From Alcanivorax sp. (GTDB lineage: Bacteria; Pseudomonadota; Gammaproteobacteria; Pseudomonadales; Alcanivoracaceae), in the NCBI GenBank assembly GCA_007135015.1, contig SLJS01000207.1, forward strand, positions 1-8,074: a stretch of 8,074 nucleotides of DNA, given 5' to 3'. Of this stretch, positions 1-5,399 are shown in pieces; the first letter of the stretch is position 1, and the number at the start of each line of letters is the position of its first letter. The notes under the pieces were generated by a model. The model was not told the DNA's origin and did no database searches. It saw nothing but the letters and a program-made list of their open reading frames with translations. Made by a program: the position numbers and the translations under genes.

Positions 1-26
1 CTGCCCTGAAAGGCCTGGCGGCCAGT

Positions 27-180
27 GGTCGGTGGTCGGTGGTCGGTGGTCGGTGGTCGGTGGTCGGTAAAAAGTCTGGGGAGGCCGCAAACCGGCGTCT
101 AAATTTTGGGGGGCACTCCAATTCTGCTTCTTCCGCCAACTGACCACTGACGACCGACCGCCGACCGCTTTCCGCCGACT
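27..180. repeat. Heptamer-armed inverted repeat element, copy A
   Basis: The left arm, 27-68, is six perfect head-to-tail copies of GGTCGGT. The right arm, 139-180, reads in the same 7-bp register on the opposite strand: ACTGACC, ACTGACG, ACCGACC, GCCGACC, GCTTTCC, GCCGACT. The arms are therefore largely complementary and enclose a core of about 70 bases that is richer in A+T than the surrounding DNA. No convincing ORF lies on either strand of the core. The same architecture recurs at 5204-5359 and 7657-7774. The element may start before the window, so its left boundary is uncertain. Whether it is mobile, structural or regulatory cannot be told from this sequence. Confidence 0.85.
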
Positions 181-203
181 TGTCGCCCCTGTCTCCCCGG
201 CGC

Positions 204-209
204 TACACT
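204..209 (+). promoter_or_regulatory. Possible sigma-70 -10 box upstream of the aminopropyltransferase gene
   Basis: TACACT matches the -10 consensus at four of six positions and stands out in a GC-rich stretch. It would start transcription near 216, so the 5' leader would carry the 215-234 hairpin. No good -35 element is visible at normal spacing, so this is a weak prediction. Confidence 0.3.
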
Positions 210-214
210 TCGCT

Positions 215-234
215 GCGCCCCGCTTCCGGGGCGC
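215..234. repeat. GCGCCCC/GGGGCGC hairpin, copy 1
   Basis: GCGCCCCG (215-222) pairs perfectly with CGGGGCGC (227-234) around a CTTC loop. The 7-bp stem is the same as in the hairpins at 5171-5187, 7640-7656 and 7771-7787. It has no downstream T-run and lies only 23 bases before the ATG at 258, so it is not a typical intrinsic terminator. Confidence 0.75.
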
Positions 235-257
235 ACAGTGCAGAACGGCCAGGATTG

Positions 258-977
258 ATGAGTGAACTCCCCCACAACGGCGACCTGCGGGATGGCCGGC
301 TGACGCTGATCACCCGGCGCCAGACCGACTATCAGCTGGTGGAGCTCTTCCACCACCCGGTCTATGGCGGCCAGCTGGTCATCGACGGGGATCTGCAGAT
401 TTCCGAGTCGGATTTCGCCTACAACGCCGCCATGACCGCGCCATTGCTGACGCTGAAGGACTTGCGGCGGGTGGCCATTCTCGGCGGCGGCGACGGTGGT
501 GTGCTTGGTGAGGTCATCAAGATCAGCGAACGCACCGGCCGCGAACTCGAAGAGGCCGTGCTGGTGGACATTGATGGCGAGGTAATCGATCTGTGCCGCC
601 AGTATCTGCCCGCACTCTGCGGCGGGGCCTTCGAGCATCCCCGGGCACGGGTGCTCCGGGGCGACGCGTTCGCCTGGATCGACGAGGCCCGTGACCTGGA
701 CGCGGTGATCTATGATCTGACCATGGAACCGGTTCGCAAAGGTGTCAGTCGCGAGGAATTTATCCACGAAATCCTGTCAAAGGTATATCATGCCCTGCGA
801 CCCGGGGGCGTGTTCAGCATGCAGGCCTGCGGCGAACATGAACCCGAACGCGAGAAACTGCTCGCCGAGATCCAAGGCGCGCTGGACAGCCGCTTCGACG
901 AGCGCCGGGAGCAGACGGTGATGATCCCCTCCTATGATGAGCTCTGGACCTTTATCGCGGCGCGCAAGCCCGCCTGA
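258..977 (+). CDS. speE: Spermidine/spermine synthase-like aminopropyltransferase
   Basis: This 239-residue protein has the spermidine synthase fold signature. It shows GGGDGG at residues 76-81 (binding decarboxylated AdoMet), an acidic residue after the next strand (VLVDID), and an Asp-containing catalytic-loop motif DLTMEP at 153-158. By family knowledge it transfers aminopropyl groups from decarboxylated AdoMet to a polyamine in the cytosol. It is shorter than E. coli SpeE (about 288 residues) and lacks most of the N-terminal beta-hairpin domain. ESDFAY (50-55), DLTMEP and PSYDELWTF (224-232) resemble the C-terminal catalytic half of animal spermine synthase more than classical SpeE, so the acceptor is uncertain. 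I chose the ATG at 258, preceded by AGGA at close spacing, over a TTG at 180 because residues before 258 come from repeat and hairpin DNA. The gene ends 19 bases before dacA, consistent with co-transcription. Confidence 0.85.
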   Translation: MSELPHNGDLRDGRLTLITRRQTDYQLVELFHHPVYGGQLVIDGDLQISESDFAYNAAMTAPLLTLKDLRRVAILGGGDGGVLGEVIKISERTGRELEEAVLVDIDGEVIDLCRQYLPALCGGAFEHPRARVLRGDAFAWIDEARDLDAVIYDLTMEPVRKGVSREEFIHEILSKVYHALRPGGVFSMQACGEHEPEREKLLAEIQGALDSRFDERREQTVMIPSYDELWTFIAARKPA

Positions 978-996
978 TTACGGAATGCGAGAAACC

Positions 997-2157
997 ATGA
1001 ACGGAACAATGATTCGGCGCAGCCTTCGACTCAGCTTCACACTTTTCCTGCTGGTCCCCCTGCTCGCCAGTGCGGGCCTGGTACCCCGGGCGCCCCAGAT
1101 CGAAGCAACCGCCTATGTACTCATGGATGCCTCCACAGGTCACCTGATCGTGGAGCACAACGTCGACAAACGCCTGCCCCCGGCCAGTCTGACCAAGATC
1201 ATGACCGACTACATTGCCGCCCGGGAGATCCACCGCGGCAATCTGGACCCCCGCGAAACCACCACCGTCAGTGTACGGGCCTGGCGGATGGGCGGCTCGC
1301 GGATGTTCATCCAGGAGGGCAACCAGGTCAGTGTCGAGGATCTGATCAAGGGCGTGATCATTTCCTCGGGCAATGACGCTTCGGTGGCCCTGGCCGAGCA
1401 TATCGCCGGCAGCGAGGAAGCCTTCGCCGATCTGATGAACCAGCATGCCCGCAGGCTGGGCATGGAGAACTCCAGCTTCGCCAATTCCACGGGCTGGCCC
1501 GACCCGGACCAATATACCTCTGCCCGGGACATGGCCATTCTCTCGCGCGCGCTGATCCGGGAGCACCCGGAAAACTATAGCCTCTACCGGGAAAAGTCAT
1601 TCACCTACAACGACATCACCCAGCGCAACCGCAACCTGCTGCTCTGGCGGGACGAAAGCGTCGACGGCATCAAGACCGGCCACACACGTGAATCCGGCTA
1701 CTCCCTGGTCTCCTCGGCGGAGCGGGACGGAATGCGCCTGATCTCGGTGGTGATGGGAGCGAATTCGGAACAGGCCCGCGCCCGGGAAAGCCAGAGCCTG
1801 CTCAATTACGGCTTCCGCTTCTTCGAGACCTACAAGGCCTATGACGCCGGCGAGAGCCTGACCCCGCTGCGGGTATGGATGGGCACCGACAACGAGGTCA
1901 ATCTGGGCGCCAGTGAAGACCTGGTAGTCACCATTCCCAAGGACAGCCACGAAAAGCTCAGCGCGGAAATGTCACTCGACTCCCGGGTGCGTGCCCCCGT
2001 GCGCGCCGGCGATGAACTCGGCATGGTCACCATCAGCCTCAACGGTGACACCCTGCTGGAGAAACCGCTGGTGGCCCTCAGCGACGTGGAGCGTGGCGGT
2101 ATCTTCCGGCGCCTGATCGACAGCATCGTGCTGTTCTTCCGGGGCCTGTTTTCGTGA
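997..2157 (+). CDS. dacA: D-alanyl-D-alanine carboxypeptidase, PBP5/6 family (serine-type)
   Basis: This low-molecular-weight penicillin-binding protein removes the terminal D-Ala from peptidoglycan pentapeptides in the periplasm. With the ATG at 997 it has 386 residues (E. coli PBP5 has 403). A signal peptide has Arg7, Arg8 and Arg11, a hydrophobic core and a likely cut after ASA at residue 26. The catalytic triad of motifs is complete: SLTK with nucleophile Ser64 and Lys67, SGN at 124-126, and KTG at 226-228. A PBP5-type C-terminal domain follows. The tail, RRLIDSIVLFFRGLFS, is an amphipathic helix that would anchor the enzyme to the outer face of the inner membrane. The start at 997 has GAG five bases upstream. 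ATGs at 985 and 1009 are also possible and keep the signal peptide. Its TGA overlaps the GTG of dat, which suggests translational coupling. Confidence 0.95.
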   Translation: MNGTMIRRSLRLSFTLFLLVPLLASAGLVPRAPQIEATAYVLMDASTGHLIVEHNVDKRLPPASLTKIMTDYIAAREIHRGNLDPRETTTVSVRAWRMGGSRMFIQEGNQVSVEDLIKGVIISSGNDASVALAEHIAGSEEAFADLMNQHARRLGMENSSFANSTGWPDPDQYTSARDMAILSRALIREHPENYSLYREKSFTYNDITQRNRNLLLWRDESVDGIKTGHTRESGYSLVSSAERDGMRLISVVMGANSEQARARESQSLLNYGFRFFETYKAYDAGESLTPLRVWMGTDNEVNLGASEDLVVTIPKDSHEKLSAEMSLDSRVRAPVRAGDELGMVTISLNGDTLLEKPLVALSDVERGGIFRRLIDSIVLFFRGLFS

Positions 2158-3029
2158 CTTCGGATGACCCGATTGCCTGGCTCAATGGCGAGTTCCTGCC
2201 TCGCGGCGAGGCACGGATCTCGCCCATGGACCGGGGTTTTCTTTTCGGCGACAGCATCTATGAGGTGATCCCCGTCTACCAAGGCGTGCCCTTTCGCCTG
2301 GACGAACACCTGGATCGCCTTAAGCGCTCTCTGGATGCCATTTCCCTGCCCGAACCCCATTCACGGGAAGAATGGAAGGCCATGCTGTCCGGTTTGATCG
2401 AGCACAACGGCGGCGGGAATCTGGCCGTCTATCTGCAGATCTCCCGGGGCGTGGCACCGAAACGGGATCATGCATTTCCGGACCCGGCCGTCGAGCCCAC
2501 CGTTTTCGCCACCACCAGCCCGGTGGAACCGCCGGCGGCGGACCACCCGGACCGGGCCGAAGGTGTGGCGGTGATCACCCTGGACGACATTCGCTGGAGC
2601 CGTTGCGACATCAAGACCACCGCCCTGCTGGCCAATGTACTGCTGCGCCAGCAGGCCGCCCGGGAAGGCGCGGTTGAGGCAGTGTTGCTGCGTGATGGCT
2701 TTGCCACCGAAGGCGCGGCCAGCAATCTGTTCATCGTGCGAGACGGGCGTGTCGTCACCCCACCCAACAGCCACCTGATCCTGCCCGGCATTACACGGGA
2801 CCTGGTGGTGGAGCTCTGCCGGGAACATGAGCTGCCCGTGGAGGAACGCGAGATCAGCGAAGCCGAACTTCGCGAGGCCGACGAAATCTGGCTGACCAGC
2901 TCCACCAGGGAAGTGGTGCCGGTGACCCGCCTCAACGCGCGTGCGGTGGGCGACGGCCAGCCGGGTCCGCTCTGGAAGACCCTGGCGCGCCATTACGTGA
3001 ACTTCAAGCGCAAGCTCTGCGGCCTATGA
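2154..3029 (+). CDS. dat: D-amino acid (D-alanine) aminotransferase, PLP fold type IV
   Basis: This 291-residue class IV aminotransferase would convert D-alanine plus 2-oxoglutarate to pyruvate plus D-glutamate in the cytosol. It starts with LNGEFLPRG and DRGFLFGDSIYE, typical of the family. Lys154 (DIKTTALLANV) is the expected Schiff-base lysine. Glu186 in TEGAASN lies 32 residues later and would contact the pyridine nitrogen of PLP, the same spacing as in the Bacillus enzyme. Arg104 and His106 (KRDHAFP) match the R-x-H pair that holds the substrate carboxylate in D-amino acid aminotransferases, which favours this over branched-chain aminotransferase or aminodeoxychorismate lyase. The GTG start lies inside GTGA, sharing bases with the dacA stop. 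The stop overlaps the ybeD start as ATGA. Placement after dacA fits recycling of D-alanine released from the wall. Confidence 0.88.
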   Translation: MTSDDPIAWLNGEFLPRGEARISPMDRGFLFGDSIYEVIPVYQGVPFRLDEHLDRLKRSLDAISLPEPHSREEWKAMLSGLIEHNGGGNLAVYLQISRGVAPKRDHAFPDPAVEPTVFATTSPVEPPAADHPDRAEGVAVITLDDIRWSRCDIKTTALLANVLLRQQAAREGAVEAVLLRDGFATEGAASNLFIVRDGRVVTPPNSHLILPGITRDLVVELCREHELPVEEREISEAELREADEIWLTSSTREVVPVTRLNARAVGDGQPGPLWKTLARHYVNFKRKLCGL

Positions 3030-3292
3030 CTCACGAGGAACTCTGGGATTTCCCCCACACCATGCGCCTGCGCGTGATGGGCGCGACCGACAGCGCCGTG
3101 CGCGAGGAAATGATCCGCATTCTCCGCACCCACCTGGGCGAGTTCGAACCCGAACAACAGCTCAGCCAGCAGCCCAGCCGCCGGGGCAATTACGTTTCCC
3201 TCCAGGCGCGGATCACCCTGCACAACGCCGAACAGGTCAGGGCAATCTACGCCGACCTCAACGCCAACCCCCATGTGAAAGTGGTTCTGTAG
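3026..3292 (+). CDS. ybeD: YbeD/DUF493 family small protein
   Basis: This 88-residue protein matches the YbeD family in length (87 in E. coli) and pattern. It has an N-terminal LWDFPHTMRLRVMGA segment like the E. coli LLEFPTPFTYKVMG, a central SRRGNYVSLQARI strand like SSKGNYHSVSITI, and a C-terminal HNAEQVRAIYADL helix followed by VKVVL. The family adopts a small ACT-like alpha/beta fold. Its biochemical role is not settled, although it is regularly found next to lipB and dacA, which suggests a link to lipoate metabolism. Translation is probably coupled to dat through the ATGA overlap. It is the last gene of this plus-strand cluster; a perfect hairpin begins four bases after its stop codon. 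Confidence 0.92.
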   Translation: MTHEELWDFPHTMRLRVMGATDSAVREEMIRILRTHLGEFEPEQQLSQQPSRRGNYVSLQARITLHNAEQVRAIYADLNANPHVKVVL

Positions 3293-3295
3293 GGC

Positions 3296-3312
3296 GCGCG
3301 GCACAGCCGCGC
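3296..3312. repeat. GCGCGGC/GCCGCGC hairpin after ybeD
   Basis: GCGCGGC (3296-3302) and GCCGCGC (3306-3312) form a perfect 7-bp stem with an ACA loop, four bases after the ybeD stop. No T-run follows, so intrinsic termination is doubtful. The same stem sequence occurs at 7733-7750 with a GAAA loop inside another intergenic element, so it is probably part of the repeat family rather than a one-off. Confidence 0.6.
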
Positions 3313-3321
3313 AGGGCCAAG

Positions 3322-3496
3322 GGGCAAGGGGCAAGTTGCTCAAGCGTAGACCCGGGTTGCTCTTCTCAGGGCATTATAGAGAAACGACGACCGGCAACCG
3401 ATCACTGACCACCCTGCGCCGCACCCGCCACCCCTTGTCCCTTGTTACTTGCCCCTTGTTACTTGCCCCTTGTTACTTGCCCCTTGTTACTTTCCC
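3322..3496. repeat. Heptamer-armed inverted repeat element, GRRCAAG/CTTGYYY flavour
   Basis: The left arm is two perfect GGGCAAG heptamers (3322-3335), preceded by a degenerate one. The right arm is nine consecutive heptamers on the opposite strand at 3434-3496: CTTGTCC, then CTTGTTA alternating with CTTGCCC, ending in CTTTCCC. The alternation makes a 14-bp higher-order unit repeated four times (3441-3496), the last copy with one mismatch. The core includes four in-register heptamers of the other flavour at 3383-3410 (AACGACG, ACCGGCA, ACCGATC, ACTGACC), so the two heptamer types are mixed in one element. The right arm overlaps the 3' end of the minus-strand ATPase gene. Confidence 0.85.
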
Positions 3497-5146
3497 GACA
3501 AAGCCTGCCGTGCGAAGACGGTTGAGTGCGGCCATGACTTCGGCCACCCGTGGCAGGGCAAGGTCGCCATCGGGACGGAAGGCCAGCTCCACCAGGCCGG
3601 TCTCTTCCAGCATCTCCGCCACCCACTCCGGGGGATTGGAGATTGTCTCCGGGCGCTGTGCCAGCCGCGCGAGAATCAGGGCAATGGCACGTACCTGAGA
3701 GCTGTCCACCAGCTGCTCCACGGCCCGCAGGTCCACGGTTTCTCGCCCGAAGACCATGGTGTCGCAACCCCGTGCCTGGAGCTTTCGCTTGCCGGGCTTG
3801 ACCTCCGGCTGCAGCGAAGCCGTGTCCAGGCTTCTCGGGGCGGGACGCTGCAGACTGCTTTCCGCTTCCTCGCGCCGGCCGGTGACATGCTCGCGGGCAA
3901 TGCGCCGGGCGGTTTCGGTGACATCCCGGGGCAGATACTCCTGCATCTGGATGACGGTGTCGGCACAGTCGAAATAATCGCCGGAGCCACCCATGACCAG
4001 CAGCGTGGACACACCCACCTCGTCACGCAGCTGCCGGATACGGTCCACAAAGGGCGTGATCGGCTCCTGCTCCCGGGCCACCAGGGTCTGCATGCGCTCG
4101 TCGCGGATCATGAAATTGGTGGCCGAGGTATCCTCGTCCACCAGCACGGTACGCGCATCCGCTTCCAGCGCTTCCTGCAGCGCGGAAGCCTGGCTGGTCG
4201 AACCCGAAGCCAGCTCGGTGGAAAAGTCCTTCGTGGACTTCCCGTAGGGCAGATTATTGATATAGGGCGACAGGTCCACCGCGTGCACCGCCCGCCCGTC
4301 CTCGGCACGAATCTTCACAGCCGAGGGTTCAGTCACAACGGCTTCGCGGCCATCCCCGGGCACATGGTCGTAGACGCCCAGTTCAATGGCGGACAACAGG
4401 GTAGACTTGCCGTGAAAGCCGCCGCCAACGATCAGGGTGATGCCATTGCGTATGCCGAGCCCCGAATAGCGCCCCCCGTTGGGCGCTTCCAGCTCCACGC
4501 GCAGAGTATCCGGCGCCTGGAAAGGAATCGCCCCCTCAAGGGGACGGTCGTCGACACCAGAGCGCCGGGGCAGCAGCGCGCCATCACCCACAAAGGCCAC
4601 CAGACCCTGCTCGTCCAGTGCCGCGCGCAGCGCCACCTGATCCTCGACCACCTCGGCATGGCGCTGCATTGCTGCAAGGTCGAGCCGTTCGGCGGTGGCC
4701 GCCTCGCGAATGATCTCCGGCAGCTGCTCACACAGAAGTGTGCGCGCCTGATGACCCAGAATGGTCCGTCCCCGGCCAGGCAGATGCACCGTATAGCGAA
4801 GCTCGACGCCGGCATCCGTGAACAGTACGGCGGTACGCTCCAGCACGGTCTGGGCGCCGGCATCAATACCGAGCGCCTTGCTCCCCGCCGCGGCCGCACG
4901 GAATGCCCGGGCGATATAATCGCGAGCGGCCCGCGTGCGCGGCGCGGAGCTGAAGAAGGCGTCCGGCAACGAGGCCGTGTTCCAGCTCACCACCGCCCGC
5001 AAACGCGACGGCGCGGCAAAGGGGTCCGCCTGAACATGGTCGACAATCAGTTCGAAATCCGGAAAGGACCAGGTCCCCCGGATATCCCGGTAGGCCTTGT
5101 AGCCCCTGCCGTCAATGCGCTCGAGAATCCGTGCCAGTTCCTTCAT
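3473..5146 (-). CDS. ABC-class P-loop ATPase (COG3044 / ABC_ATPase type)
   Basis: This predicted 557-residue cytosolic ATPase resembles the conserved 'predicted ATPase of the ABC class' family. The N-terminal about 200 residues (MKELARILERIDGRGYKAYR, then the SFPDFELIVDHVQADPFA segment) form the family-specific domain. Walker A is GGGFHGKS at 241-248 with Lys247. An ABC-signature-like stretch, ASGSTSQAS, lies just before Walker B (TVLVDEDTS, Asp337/Glu338). A smaller C-terminal domain follows. No membrane segments are evident, so it is not a transporter subunit by itself. The physiological role of the family is unclear, although a trypanosome relative is RNA-associated. The gene is convergent with ybeD and divergent from lipB. 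No clear Shine-Dalgarno precedes the ATG. The last residues VTRGK and the TAA stop are encoded by intergenic heptamer repeats, so the native C-terminus may have been altered. Confidence 0.85.
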   Translation of the reverse strand: MKELARILERIDGRGYKAYRDIRGTWSFPDFELIVDHVQADPFAAPSRLRAVVSWNTASLPDAFFSSAPRTRAARDYIARAFRAAAAGSKALGIDAGAQTVLERTAVLFTDAGVELRYTVHLPGRGRTILGHQARTLLCEQLPEIIREAATAERLDLAAMQRHAEVVEDQVALRAALDEQGLVAFVGDGALLPRRSGVDDRPLEGAIPFQAPDTLRVELEAPNGGRYSGLGIRNGITLIVGGGFHGKSTLLSAIELGVYDHVPGDGREAVVTEPSAVKIRAEDGRAVHAVDLSPYINNLPYGKSTKDFSTELASGSTSQASALQEALEADARTVLVDEDTSATNFMIRDERMQTLVAREQEPITPFVDRIRQLRDEVGVSTLLVMGGSGDYFDCADTVIQMQEYLPRDVTETARRIAREHVTGRREEAESSLQRPAPRSLDTASLQPEVKPGKRKLQARGCDTMVFGRETVDLRAVEQLVDSSQVRAIALILARLAQRPETISNPPEWVAEMLEETGLVELAFRPDGDLALPRVAEVMAALNRLRTAGFVGKVTRGK

Positions 5147-5170
5147 GACCGCGAAGGGTATCAGAGGCGG

Positions 5171-5187
5171 GCGCCCCTTTGGGGCGC
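5171..5187. repeat. GCGCCCC/GGGGCGC hairpin, copy 2
   Basis: GCGCCCC (5171-5177), TTT loop and GGGGCGC (5181-5187) form a perfect 7-bp stem. It lies 24 bases upstream of the minus-strand ATPase start and at the left edge of repeat element B. Its right half overlaps a 13-bp tandem duplication. Confidence 0.75.
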
Positions 5188-5206
5188 TGTTGGGGGGCGC
5201 TGTTGG
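5181..5206. repeat. 13-bp tandem duplication next to the hairpin
   Basis: GGGGCGCTGTTGG occurs twice without mismatch at 5181-5193 and 5194-5206. The second copy duplicates the right half of the hairpin stem and so offers an alternative pairing partner for GCGCCCC at 5171-5177. It looks like a recent slippage event. Confidence 0.8.
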
Positions 5207-5359
5207 CGGTGGTCAGTCGTCGGTGGTCAGAGCCATGGAGCGCCCTCCCCCGCAAGAGGGTGTCGCGAAAGGCTCTTGTGGCAGCCTCGTGGGGGCGAGC
5301 AGGTATGCGACGAAGCCGCACAAAACCGACCGCTGACAACCGACCACTGACCACTTCCC
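5204..5359. repeat. Heptamer-armed inverted repeat element, copy B
   Basis: The left arm has four in-register heptamers at 5204-5231: TGGCGGT, GGTCAGT, CGTCGGT, GGTCAGA. The right arm has five at 5325-5359: ACCGACC, GCTGACA, ACCGACC, ACTGACC, ACTTCCC. The core contains a perfect inverted repeat, CAAGAG (5253-5258) with CTCTTG (5273-5278). It also has a small hairpin, TGCG at 5306-5309 with CGCA at 5317-5320, just before the right arm. Core edges match copy C: GTCAGAGCC follows the left arm in both, and the stretch 5307-5333 aligns to 7735-7762 with few differences. The element fills the divergent gap between the ATPase gene and lipB. Confidence 0.85.
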
Positions 5360-5387
5360 GCCCCTCGCCTCTGCCGGCGAAGGCGGC

Positions 5388-5393
5388 GATAAT
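5388..5393 (+). promoter_or_regulatory. Candidate -10 box for lipB
   Basis: GATAAT differs from the TATAAT consensus at one base in a very GC-rich context. It ends six bases before the lipB ATG, so a start at the usual distance would give a leaderless or almost leaderless mRNA. No clear -35 box is seen. The copy B right arm ends 28 bases upstream of this box. Confidence 0.4.
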
Positions 5394-5399
5394 GCCCCC

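Noticed and set aside
215..234. Intrinsic terminator
   Set aside because: The stem is strong but no T-run follows here or at any of the other hairpins, and this one sits just before a start codon.
180..257. N-terminal extension of the aminopropyltransferase from TTG at 180
   Set aside because: The extra 26 residues are encoded by the end of repeat A and by the hairpin and do not resemble the family; the ATG at 258 is preferred.
99..767. Minus-strand ORF of 222 codons
   Set aside because: It is antisense to the aminopropyltransferase gene and partly repeat-derived. It shows no family motif, while the plus frame has a full set.
2154..3029. Branched-chain aminotransferase (ilvE) or aminodeoxychorismate lyase (pabC) identity
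   Set aside because: The R-x-H pair at Arg104/His106 and the neighbouring dacA fit D-amino acid aminotransferase better, although the fold is shared.
3449..5350. Plus-strand ORF of 633 codons, longer than the gene opposite it
   Set aside because: Its N-terminus is translated heptamer repeat (LVTC and LLLAPC motifs) and its body is the complement of the ATPase. The minus strand has correctly placed Walker A and B motifs.
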